NCBI RefSeq assembly: GCF_029227915.1
Contig: NC_079882.1
Coordinates: 19,232,501 to 19,296,500, forward strand
Origin: Hydractinia symbiolongicarpus
Taxonomy: Eukaryota > Cnidaria > Hydrozoa > Anthoathecata > Hydractiniidae
Length of the DNA stretch: 64,000 nucleotides
Direction of reading: 5' to 3'
Made by a program: the position numbers and the translations under genes. Below are positions 48,801 to 58,883 of the stretch, piece by piece; positions within the stretch are counted from its first letter, which is position 1; each line of letters starts with the position of its first letter. The notes under the pieces were generated by a model, which worked only from the letters and a program-made list of their open reading frames with translations, was not told where the DNA came from and ran no database searches.

Positions 48801-51333
48801 AATGTAAAACTTGAAAATGGTTTAATGGTTAAAATCAAGGCCAAGGGTTAAGTCTTACTCTGGGTCCAAGTTGTTTAAAAAGAATATACCACAATAAACC
48901 TCATTTCATGCAACGCAATCTATACTTTTGTCTACAATTTTTTAAAAAAACTGAAATTGCCTATTTGTAAACAATAAATAAAAATAAGAGTAAAAAACAA
49001 ATATTTTTTGAATGACCAAACTCTTAGTGGGATCATGATACGACAAGTGATTTTAAACTTATAATTGTAATTTAAAATAAGTCGAGTAAAATATAGCAAA
49101 TCAAGCTTGAGCTTGCATAGGGCATATGTTTTACTAAGCTAATTTTAAATTACAACCATAAGTTTAGCAGAGCAAACGTGACAATCATACATACAGGAAA
49201 ATAATCACAGTTTTATTGTCAATCTATTATTATTATTTTAACCAACAAAAACCATATTTAAAGTCACTTCGTATATTTTCAGCTAATTCAGAAACTCAGG
49301 GCTATTAAAGACCAATCTTAGACTATCATCAACCATTGAATCACAAAAATATAAGAAGTTTTTTGAGACAACAAGTATATAAATAATAATGTTCAGAATG
49401 TATTTTACATTATTTTATATTTGACTTTATTATGTGAATCTAATAACATACACAAATTAACATACTAGTCCTCAAATATTAAATATAAAAACCCTTATTT
49501 AGAGGAAACATTTTATAGCAATGAGCAAAAAAAGATAGAAAGATTATTAGAAATTTTACCTCCTTGTGGGGGGCTGCTTTTGTTTCTGTTTACAAAAATC
49601 AATTTTTAAATTTATTTGAACAAATTTTGGGAAAATCTTTGCAAAGTTGGCCTTGAAAAATTAAGTCCATATGAAAATTAATACCCTTAAGGTACACTTC
49701 TTTCGTCCGCCCCAGCACAAAATCAAAAAGCAAAAAAGAAGCTTTGTGGTTGATTGCTCAGAAAAAGTCAATTTTTTAGGTCGTGTAGCCAATCAATGAT
49801 TTTCTATACCCTAAATGACCGGTGTAGCAAATTATACTGACTCCCTGAAAATAGTGAGTCATTAGTCAAGTCCAGTGAGTCATCAGTCATTATAAACCAG
49901 AGGAAAGTACACAATAAACTGGAAAATATTGACATCCCTAGTGACTCCACTCTTTAGTTAAAAATAACTGCTTGCGAAATTATAGGGTGGTAGTTTTTTT
50001 TTCTGCAGACAAAATAACTATGTCCTATCCACTGCCACTGACCAGTTTTGCAGATGGACACCACCCCATAAGATTTGCAATAAATGGTTTTAATAATGAT
50101 AATTTTCAAGTACATAACTCAAAAACAAGACTTCCCATGCAAATTTCTTATAGCAAAACTTCTGCGTAAGATGTTGTGTTGTCAACGACCACATAACATG
50201 GAAACAAGGCTAGTACAATTATTTTTAAATGTAAATAAATTAAAATGGAAGCTTTCCCTTTCCCAGAAAATTCTGATGTCATATTTTCTCCTTATGAATT
50301 GTCTTAAGTAACATGGAAACGAGGCTATAGCTGTGCAATTTCACTATGCCACACCCTGCACAGTCAAACCTTGATAGCTATTAGCTGTATCAACCCTGTG
50401 AGTTCATTTTGGCATGTTGAATTGCCAACATGAAAGCAGAACTACATTGAACTACATCAAGGACACAGTTTTTTTATGTGTGGGCAGCATGCCAAGAAGA
50501 CTTCTCTATAACGTTGGCAGAACCAACTTTTTTTAAAGGATGTAGAGAAAAAATTAACGTTAAGTTTTTAATACATCGTTTTTTGTAAACCACTTCACTC
50601 CATTTTAATCTTACGTAGAATCTCCATTTTAAGTTATTTTAGACCTTTAGGGAAAACAAAGTCAAAGTTGTCAATAAATAACATGTCTGCAAAATTAGTT
50701 GAGGTAAATTTTGTAATTTAAATCCCCAGAGTAAAGGGAAATATAATGTGTCCACCTGTAAAAATGCATAAAAATCTGTATACTCAATTTGCTATAAAAA
50801 CATCCTAATTCACTTTTTATCGATATATAGCTTGCTAGCTATGTTGTCTTGCTATGTTTTTTTATTTATTAAACTCAAAAAATTAAAAACCCTTTTTTTA
50901 AAAAAAATTAAAAGTGAATAGGGGCTTCAAATATTATATAAAAAGGGAAAAGAGGTTTTATAATATATATATTTTTAACTATTTTTTATGGGATGAGAAC
51001 TAAAGAAACGTAGGTACAATAGCTAGCTAACTCATCGTTTCTTCCATGTTGCTTTTGTCAAAAACGAAAGTGCGATTAGGGCAAAATTCTAAGAATTCGT
51101 GTTATTATTTTTTTCGGTTGTCAGTCCTAAAAAATAGTTTAAGAAGGTTATGCAAATCAAATTAAAAAAAATAATGAAATCGAAGCTTCGTTTATACCAG
51201 TCCAATTTTGCACTGTTTCTTCGTCTTCATCACTTGCACAGGTTCCAAAGGAACGGCCAGTTGATTCAAGAGTCTGCTGGATCTGCTGTATTTCATGGAG
51301 TAGTATTTCCCGATCTTTTTCAGAGAGACTCAT
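36868..51333 (-). CDS. SNAPC4: snRNA-activating protein complex subunit 4 (SNAP190), Myb-repeat protein, 23 exons
   Basis: Exons (minus): 51333-51198, 48787-48726, 48649-48193, 45069-44987, 44893-44831, 44743-44630, 44556-44478, 44386-44305, 44023-43922, 43683-43614, 43361-43200, 42969-42902, 42570-42500, 41613-41507, 41426-41332, 41062-40968, 40561-40476, 40313-40212, 40096-40049, 39923-39468, 38378-38229, 37865-37557, 37416-36868. Phases agree at every junction and give 1181 aa (human about 1470). Evidence: NRQYQEVLKDELKKVE and NPYFKDFDG blocks (about 240-305), then four and a half Myb repeats at about 395-650 with Trp-spaced helices (FTKEEDAKL, TWDAEDDAKL, RWTEDEDKAL, PFTTEEDKKL). The C-terminus has LRNRFRSIFMWPAFLATF. 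The complex binds the proximal sequence element of snRNA genes for Pol II and Pol III. IKQEPED in exon 22 is a sumoylation-like motif. Intron 3 hosts an antisense LINE. Confidence 0.94.
38626..39064. mobile_element. hAT-like MITE with CAGGGTGACCACT ends, inside a SNAPC4 intron
   Basis: Perfect 13-bp inverted ends (CAGGGTGACCACT / AGTGGTCACCCTG) bound 439 bp. Flanking 8-mers GGCAGGAA and AGCAACAA agree at 5 of 8 bases, consistent with an aged 8-bp duplication. AAGGAG/AAGGAT words recur many times near both ends, like subterminal transposase sites. It has no coding capacity. It lies in the intron between SNAPC4 exons 20 and 21. Confidence 0.75.
42221..42500. repeat. 41-bp minisatellite, 7 copies, reaching a SNAPC4 splice donor
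   Basis: The unit starts CAGACGTTCGACTTACGAAT and recurs every 41 bases from 42221, 42262, 42303, 42344, 42385, 42426 and 42467. Units 2-4 are nearly identical and the outer ones diverge. The seventh copy runs into the donor site of SNAPC4 exon 13 (exon end at 42500, minus strand). The array is intronic. It is not a CRISPR array, since there are no unique spacers. Confidence 0.93.
45230..47460 (+). pseudogene. 5'-truncated, stop-interrupted LINE reverse transcriptase inserted in SNAPC4 intron 3
   Basis: The + strand carries most of a non-LTR reverse transcriptase. An N-terminal basic region (45276-45640) comes first. RT fingers and palm follow with QFGFVPGRGTTDAIF (about 46105) and VDFEKAFDRVP (about 46210), then a GVHHGSVLSP box (about 46380) and the catalytic ADDLVLIAESM (about 46490). 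The C-terminal region includes LYGSETWAV, LNWLGHLERM and GRPRKTRQEV (46827-47411). In-frame stops at 45639, 45790, 46246 and 46489 and a frameshift near 46760 inactivate it. The start looks truncated and the end is followed by a GATGATGAT-type tail. It is transcribed opposite to SNAPC4. Its low divergence suggests a fairly recent insertion. Confidence 0.88.
45763..45812. repeat. Perfect 23-bp hairpin inside the LINE relic
   Basis: The LINE sequence at 45763-45785 (beginning CAGAATGGGTATTGG) is followed after four bases by its exact reverse complement at 45790-45812. It interrupts the RT reading frame and replaces what should be the next conserved block. An inverted micro-duplication by template switching is the simplest reading. 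Confidence 0.93.
47461..48192. other. SNAPC4 intron 3 remainder
   Basis: The 73-codon + frame at 47512-47733 has no recognisable domain. Nothing else is supported in this stretch. Confidence 0.4.
48788..51197. other. SNAPC4 intron 1 (2.4 kb)
   Basis: This is the first SNAPC4 intron, bounded by GTATAA and TTTAG. It is AT-rich. Two short direct repeats (AACATGGAAACAAGGCTA at about 50195 and AACATGGAAACGAGGCTA at about 50310) are the only structure seen. No coding segment is recognised. Confidence 0.6.
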
Positions 51334-51780
51334 TTTAGGTTACAGTAAATTTTGGTATTTATTTAAAATCTAACACCTGGTGAGAAAAATGTTTTGGTCA
51401 CAAAACGTTTTTTTCGAGGCAACCATGTTGTAGACCACAAGTAATAAAAACGTAAGTGCACATAATACGCATGCGCAAGTATTTTTGTTTCTGAAATAAA
51501 GTAAAGATGTGCGCTCTATATAACTTTAAGTTGATAATGGCTCCCCATGACTCTCCATAATTCGTATTGCGATCAAACACTTTTTTTATGTGCCTGGGGT
51601 ATATCTCCCTCTTTCTTCTTTTTATAGCTAATGTATTTTGATGAAAACATTAAGTTTACTGTAGCTGTTTATAACTTGTTTGTCAAATAGATGATTTGCC
51701 GATAATAATCAGGGATGCCTTCTCATACTACGTTACTATATAATAGGCTGAATGTAGCTAATAATACCTCAATTCCAGTC

Positions 51781-51819
51781 TACCGTCGTCTCTCTGCATA
51801 TGACGCAGAGACGACGGTA
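51781..51819. repeat. Imperfect hairpin TACCGTCGTCTCTGC
   Basis: TACCGTCGTCTC(TC)TGC at 51781-51797 pairs with GCAGAGACGACGGTA at 51805-51819, with one 2-base bulge and a 7-base loop. It is GC-richer than its surroundings and lies between two divergent genes. Confidence 0.85.
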
Positions 51820-52112
51820 TTCCGGTTTGGGTTAAGGTACAGATAGGAAATCAATTTCCGTATAATAAAACCCCAAGAATAGAGAAACAGTGTTTGAATT
51901 TGGAAAGCAGATTTTATGTTCTTTTTTTTTTTGTAAAACAGAAATTAGTTTCTGACTTAGGTTTGGAAACTGTTTATTATAGATGACTGGCCAATGCTTC
52001 TGTAGAAGGGCTAAATTTGTTTTCAACATTGCTGCCAATAGTTTGACTCTGGCATTTGTGTGCCAGGAAAAAGATACCAGAATTTGGCAAAGAGAGGTCT
52101 TGGTGGATTTCT

Positions 52113-52482
52113 TGAATACACCTTTACGATAATTCGGGAAAACTAACACTCCATAGCAGCTTATTTAGCGATCAGAGGAGGTAAACATCACACTTTTATA
52201 AGAGTTTATTAAGGAGAAAACACGTTTTTTCGTGATAACTTTTCTTGCCACATTTTGTTTTTAATGAAAAGTACACATGAGTTGTATCTTATTATTATTA
52301 ACATTTCCTGAAAATTTGAAAGAAATTGATACGACGGAAGTTAAAAAACTGGAGAAAACACGCTTTCGTCTCTAACAAACTCTCATAAAAACACGATTTT
52401 TACCTCTTTTTTTCTGATATTGTGAAATGATGAAGAGCCGTAGGAACGCATGTACAATTAAATTATCGTAAAGGTGTATTCA
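52113..52482. mobile_element. Nested fold-back (palindromic) element upstream of ASCC2
   Basis: A 22-base arm at 52113-52134 (TGAATACACCTTTACGATAA...) is the exact reverse complement of 52461-52482. Inside it, TTTTATAAGAGTTTATTA at 52194-52211 pairs 16 of 18 with 52373-52390, and GGAGAAAACACG occurs twice. The arrangement suggests one foldback transposon or one MITE inside another. Its right end lies only about 120 bases before the ASCC2 start codon. Confidence 0.75.
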
Positions 52483-52602
52483 TTGAAACCCTAACAATGC
52501 TTTTGTGTGCAAAATGGACTAAAAATAACTTTTGTTCACCTAGCATCCTCATCTTTTTTCTTTCATAGTATTTTTAGTGATATATAGTTTCAAAATTTTT
52601 TA

Positions 52603-55600
52603 ATGATGAGTTTGTCATCCAAATTGGTAAGAATTTTTATTTTTATATGCTTTATTTTATTTATATAATCTTTGATGCATGTATGGCTACACAAACATCT
52701 TACATTTATTAACCCACATGCACTAAGAAATTTATAGAAAATCACAAACACATTTTTGCAAGTTCCTCTCCACCAAACTAATTTTGCTGAATTTTATAAA
52801 TTTGATAATTGATTTTGATATTCCACATTGCTATTTATTTAAAAAAATATTTTTTAGGATCCTCTAAATGTGGAGTCACGACATTTCTTGTCATTCTCCT
52901 TTCCACCAAATGCCCAATTAGAGGACAAAAGTGCTTTAAGTGAATGGATGGAACGGATGGTTTTTCTGTATGAAGATCTGAAATGGCTTTTGTCACTACC
53001 AGTTGATTTTTTCTGGAACCAGGTTTGTCAACTTCAATCCATTATTAAGTAAAAAATATGTTAGTTTTGTGTATTATTGATTATCCATTATTGAAAACCG
53101 ATATACAGATCACAAATGACATCGATAGGAAAAATTCAAGAGAAAATGCATCCCATTAGTTAATGTTCATTTACCGTGATAGTATCTTAACATTGATAAA
53201 GTTTGGATTCATCATAGCAGAACCAGAATTACTGGTTGAAGAAATTTCAGAATTTACTATTCCTTGTTTAGTATGACTTCATAATTTATGTAGCATAATT
53301 ACATCAGAAAATATGAAACTTTAAAAAAAAGAGTTATTTTCAGGTTACAGTTGTTTCTTGTTAAACAACTTTTGAGATTCCCAAAATGCTTTTTCACATT
53401 TAAACTGACAAGCACCCTTCATTATTTTGTTTTAGGTGACATTTGATACATCCTGGCATGTTTGTTTGGATTCGTTTCTATTTAATTCACCAAGGTATAT
53501 ATACTAGGCACCTCATTTTAGGTGTTGCTTGTTGGACTATCTTTTACTTTTAATTAAATCCATTTTTAGGAGTTATGATTTGAAAAATGTCTTAGAAAGT
53601 TGCAAAACAGCATTGATACGCATCAGTAAACTATTCCTGCTTGCGATTAAGAGAATGAGTTTATACAACGAAGATCCTGTATGTATTAAGTTATTTTAAT
53701 TTTATTATTATTTTTTTTTTGTTTATTCTCTCTTTTTTGGTTTTTTATTATTGAAGTGTTTTATAAAGATCTGAGATCTTTGTCATTTACTTAGATTAGA
53801 ATGACTTAACTAGTCACTTAAAATGTAGCTACTATCATGAGTTCAATCTGTGTTACTGCATGTATTGAATTGGTATTCACAAGGGTACTTTTTATGAATT
53901 GAAAAATATGGATGTTAGTTAAAAGAAATAGTGGGTGAAATCAGCCTTCATGAAAATTAGATAGTTAAAAAAATGATTTTTGATACACACCTTTTTATAA
54001 TCAGCTGAGTTGCTAATGGTTGATACTGAAAAATTAGCCTAAACCTAAGCAGCTGCTTAGCAACTGGCTACAGGTTTAAAATTTGGAGAGCTAATCTACA
54101 ATAACAATATTAAACAAGTAACAAGAAAAAATGTTGTAAAATTTAAATGTAATGATTAGCAACTTCTTTCCCAGGAGGGTGAAATCGAAAGTTTGTCCGT
54201 AGGCTGAAATTCAAAAATGGAGTTGCTTGTAAAATGCGTGTACATAATGAGCTTGTCTGTGTTTCACTCTGTTTAGATGTTATGCTTCTCTCAAGAAGAG
54301 TTTGCAGATATTATTTATGAGAACTACTTGTTTGATGCAGCTAAACTGTTGGACATTTGCAGTATATTTTACAGGCCAGGAAGCACCGTTGGTGGTGTAG
54401 TGAAAGAAATCATCCATAATATCTTTACAGCACAACCAAAGTATGCAAACTTTGCATTACTTTAGGAAAACTACCAAAAATCCTTATATGTTTTTTTAAT
54501 TAAAACATTACTACATATCTTGAAAACTATAAAAATATAATTTTTTATACCATATTTTTTTGTGTCCATATTTTGTGCCCCAAAATTGATAATTACATTA
54601 ACGGTCAACCATTATCAAACAAAAGCCAACTTGGTTTGTACATATCTTGTTAATTTGTGACGTCACACGGCAAACATAGCTTAACAGGATTTGTAAGAGA
54701 ATGGATGAAGATTCAGTTACTTCTTCAGTTTCTCAGAGTGATTTAAATTCATCACAAAGTTCGAGGGACAAAGAATAAGCTAAATTCGATAGTAGAAAAA
54801 CATCCTTCTAAAAAATAATTTCCAAGAATTTGACATGTGAAAAAAGATAAAGAATAAATAAAAACTTTAACACTGTTTTTGTTTTGCTTTTCTCTCACAA
54901 AATCACTTCCAGTACACTTCATTGTGAACTGTTGTTTTCGAAACTAGGAAATTACAGCATCAGTTGTCTTTCAAGATGTTTTAATACAAAAAAATAACAC
55001 AAGAAAAAATTTCATAATAAATTTGAATACACACAATACTTATATTTTTCAAGTGATAAATTTATGTCCAAAACTATATTTATGACAACGAAACATTATT
55101 TTATTCTGCAAAAGATATTTATTTCAAAACATGATGAATAAAATATTACTTTCAGACAATCACAGAAAGCACAGTTTTTCCCATTTAGCATTCCTTCGCT
55201 TTATTCATTCAGAATGCGTTTGTTTACATCCCCTATGGAATTACATCACACAAGTAAGTAATTTGCTAAACAAAAAGGCCTCATCGACACTGTCATGGCG
55301 GCAACTGTAGTACTACTGTGACTGTAAATATTTTAAGAACCAAAGCTCACAAATATAAAAAAAAATTACACAGTTTTATGTTTGTACTTTATTTAAGAAT
55401 GTGATATCAGTGACCTCAAATAGCTTTTGTTTTGATTAAATCAAATCTAAATGTTTAAAATAGATTTATTCTAAATGTACAGGAAAGTTAAAAACGAACC
55501 AGAAAACAGGTAAAATGCCTGTCTTTGTCTAAAAAATGTAGAATTTGAGTTTGAGAAAACAAAGCAAATTCACAAACAATAATTCTGCATTCTTTTTTTA

Positions 55601-58600
55601 CACATTTATTCCTTACCTTAAAGTAGCAATTACTTATTTAAACACTTGGTCACAACTGATGTTGTTGAAGTACTGTGTGTGTGCTGTACCTTAAAGTACA
55701 AAATACATAAGCTTTGATTGACTAAATTTTATTAACTGTAAAAAGTTAAAGCTTTTTTTAGCACAGGCGCGACTGGTCATAATAAATAAATAAATAGAAA
55801 ACATCGATTTATGCACCGTGTTTTATTTCGATTTCCTTGACTTGGTACTAAATAGCATTATTGAAAACCAAAGGAAGTGCCACTGAAACTCACCAAGTTC
55901 ACTAATTATACTGTCGTTGTTTTTATCTGTTAGGTACTTTGACGATATAAACAATGCGGTGGAGAGCATGATCTTCACTGTCAGTAATATTGAAGACAAA
56001 CTAAAGATCTGTGAGAGTTTAAACGCGAGCAAACATTTAAAAGGCAATTCAGTAAACGGAAGAGAAGCACAAGATATGATGTTGTTTAGTTTCGACATGG
56101 TAAACACGTTCTTATCCTTATTACGTGTTCTACCCAGTGTTTCCCAAGTTATGTTCAAAGTTAAAGTTGTGGAAAGGTACATAAAACGAGTTTCTTGTAA
56201 GCAATTGTTTTTAAAGCTAGTGTGTTTATCTTTTAGTTTTGTGCTTGCATGATTGTGGATAAAACGTTTGACAACCCCTATCTTTTACATCAATTTTAAC
56301 TATGTTAAATTATTGTCAAAATATACATGCAATTGACATTGTTGCATAAACCACAGTTTTTGATTTAAATCCGGACTAGACTCTGAGGAAAAACATAACA
56401 TTGTCTCCTTTACCCCCAGGCAAAACCCATATATCCCCCCCTCAAAAACTGCAATCCCTCAGACTTTAATTATGACCAAATTTACTCCTGCCTCCCAGCA
56501 GACTTGAGAGGGAGAAAACTATGAATATGTCCAAAACTGTTTAATTCGTTCATTTGTACTTTTCTTGTAGGCTTGTGACGACCTGTGAAAATATTCTACC
56601 ATGTCTTTTGAATTTGATACAAGTTAACAGGAAGAAGTATAAATACATTCTGAGCGAAATTGAAAAATCCGTTACTACACTAATCGACACTATCATTGAA
56701 GAAGGATATGTTCAAAATCTTCAAAATAAAAGGTAGCTTGACATAACTGTTGATGTTTTCGTGTAGTATGAATTTTGTAACCTGCCAATTTCGTTTACAT
56801 CGTTTACAATGTAGCAACGTAAATATTTTCTTGGTATCTACTATCCAGAATATTAAAGTTTGAAATAGTGTAAATAACTATTTAGCTCCACAATAGACTT
56901 AAGATGGATTATCATTCGGCTTTGTTATATGAGCTTAGTCGGTCATTTATAACTTTGATACCATATAAAGTTGAAAGTGTATTATTGAAAACAATATAAT
57001 CACGGTTATTTTGTTTCATGTATATCAATTATTCATCTCGGTTCTGTTTTTTTCTGTAGTACAGATGTCACTACTGAGGATTTGACAACTGCGTTTATCA
57101 GCATGATGGATACGATAGCTCAGTATCCGAAGTAAGTTAACTACCCTACCATGGAATATTTTATATTATTATTCGTAATTTACATGTTTCGTTTTTTATT
57201 TTATTTTATAGTTTTTTAGTGTGTTATTGCAAGTTAGGAAAGATATCAAATATATTTGAGATGATCGAAGAAGTTGGTTGTATCGATATGTCTAGTCTTA
57301 AGTATGTTCGTGGTATGATATCAAGTTCTGTGTCTGAAAGCGATTCAAGTTCTGTAAGTTGCTGTTTTTGCGCTTTGGTGTATGCAGCGTTTTAGTATTT
57401 ATCGCCAAACTCCATAAAAGCAAAATGCATTATTCTGTCTATCAAATTCTTGTGTAAAAAGTTTGGCATTCGAACAAGGAAGCAGTATAATAGTTTGAGA
57501 TAGAGTACTTAAAGGTTCGAGTTAACATGTGATGTTCAATTCGAGAACGCGTTAACTGAAATGTTATTGCCCATAATAAGGTAATGCACTTTCATAATAA
57601 GGTAATGTACTGTTTTAGATTCTGCATCAGTTGCGAGTACTTCTTCCAATGAAAGGAGAAGAATATCTAAGCAAGTGCGTGGAAAAATACGGACCCAATG
57701 TTGACGTCATCGTCAACAATGTACTGGAGGGTAACATGCCCGAAGAGAAAAAAACGGAAGTTAGCACAAAGAAGCAGATCAGCGTACCAAACAAAGATGT
57801 GCTGGAAGACAAGGAACATGTTGCGTTGTTGAAGTCGCAGCTGTTGACACCACTCGACGACGACAGCACTGATGAAGACGGATACAATGTTTACGATGAC
57901 GAGTATGATGATACGTATGATTCACAAAATGTCGCCGCTGCAGATGCTGACTCGGCAGATGAATTGAAAGACTTGACGTCCAGAAGGTGAGTAGTAAGCC
58001 AAATAGAAGCAAATCAGTTGGTAGTGCGTTCGTCTTATGATCACAAGGCAATGCGGTATTTCTCCTTGAACGACTACGAACAGTTTTATATGACAAAAGA
58101 ACAATTCTGTGGGGAAAGTAGCCGACAGATGAAGAACTTGAGAATGTTACTCGCCGTACTTTTCCTTTTTTCTTCTTTATCACAACACAAATCGTCATTC
58201 TAATTATTTTAAATACACCTTTTTTCAACCCACAATTTAATTCACTTTTTTACGTTAGAAAGTTTACCATCCCTGCAGCGCTACGACAGATTGGCGATGT
58301 TTCAAGTGAGTCTGAAGAAGAAGAAGAAGAAAAAGGGGGTAGTGAGGAAGTATGTATTTTTTTTGCTTGTTTTAGCAAACGTTTAATGAAAGATGAATAA
58401 AAATCTCCGAAAAAGACCTTCATCATTCAACAGATATCTGTGTTCATGGTTAACACATGTTAAAAATTTCCCGCCAAAAAACATTGAGACAGCTTTGCTT
58501 CTGTGTTATGTTGTTCTGTTAAAAGTTTTTCGCCGTCAGTTGCAGTTGTTAAATTTTTGTTTTTAGCTAAAAAACAAGAGAGAAGTTTCTGAAAATGGCC

Positions 58601-58836
58601 AGAGACAAGGGAATGCAAATTATCGCGGTGGATACAGAGGAAATAGAGGGCGTACCCGGGGACATGTCGGAAATTCCGGTGGTAACAGAGGTGGTGGAAA
58701 CAGGGGCGGTGGAAACAGGGGTGCATCTAATAATGACCAAGGAAGTGACCGCGGCCGTGGTCGTGGTAGAGGCAACAAGCACAATCGAAGAAGACTTGCT
58801 GATAAGAAAAAATCTAAAGGAATGATGCCGTTTTAA
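52603..58836 (+). CDS. ASCC2: Activating signal cointegrator 1 complex subunit 2 (CUE-domain protein), 12 exons
   Basis: Exons: 52603-52626, 52858-53022, 53436-53494, 53570-53678, 54277-54440, 55934-56176, 56571-56732, 57060-57131, 57212-57353, 57619-57986, 58259-58349, 58567-58836. All phases join, giving 622 aa (human 757). The N-terminal ASCC3-binding helical region shows WMERMVFLYEDLKWLLSLP and CFSQEEFADIIYENYLFDAAK. The CUE ubiquitin-binding domain is at about 381-425 (ILHQLRVLLP...NNVLEGN). Then come the signature YDDEYDDTYD and the conserved end RLADKKKSKGMMPF. The protein recruits the ASCC3 helicase to K63-ubiquitin in alkylation repair and, in the RQT complex, to stalled ribosomes. 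The C-terminal part carries an RGG/GGN-rich tract (exon 12). Exon 1 encodes only eight residues. ATTAAA at 58878 may be the poly(A) signal. Confidence 0.95.
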
Positions 58837-58883
58837 AACCTTTATAAATTTGTAATGATTATTAATTTTGTTTATATATTAAA

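Larger units (their letters stand above)
51334..52602. promoter_or_regulatory. Head-to-head intergenic region between SNAPC4 and ASCC2
   Basis: The start codons of the two divergent genes are 1.27 kb apart, so both promoters must lie here unless untranslated exons exist further away. No TATA element is convincing. The region holds a 15-bp imperfect hairpin (51781-51819) and a fold-back repeat (52113-52482), both listed separately. A minus-strand open frame of 105 codons (51832-52149) overlaps the fold-back and has no recognisable domain. Confidence 0.6.

Noticed and set aside
51832-52149. 105-codon minus-strand frame between SNAPC4 and ASCC2
   Set aside because: It overlaps one arm of the fold-back element, has no recognisable domain and no clear start context; kept only as a remark.
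57779-58228. 149-codon minus-strand frame
   Set aside because: It is antisense to ASCC2 exon 10 and its intron; the low-complexity Ser/Asp codons create it.
58460-58825. Overlapping frames on both strands opposite or beside ASCC2 exon 12
   Set aside because: They are shadows of the RGG-coding repeats; only the frame continuing from exon 11 ends in the conserved KSKGMMPF.
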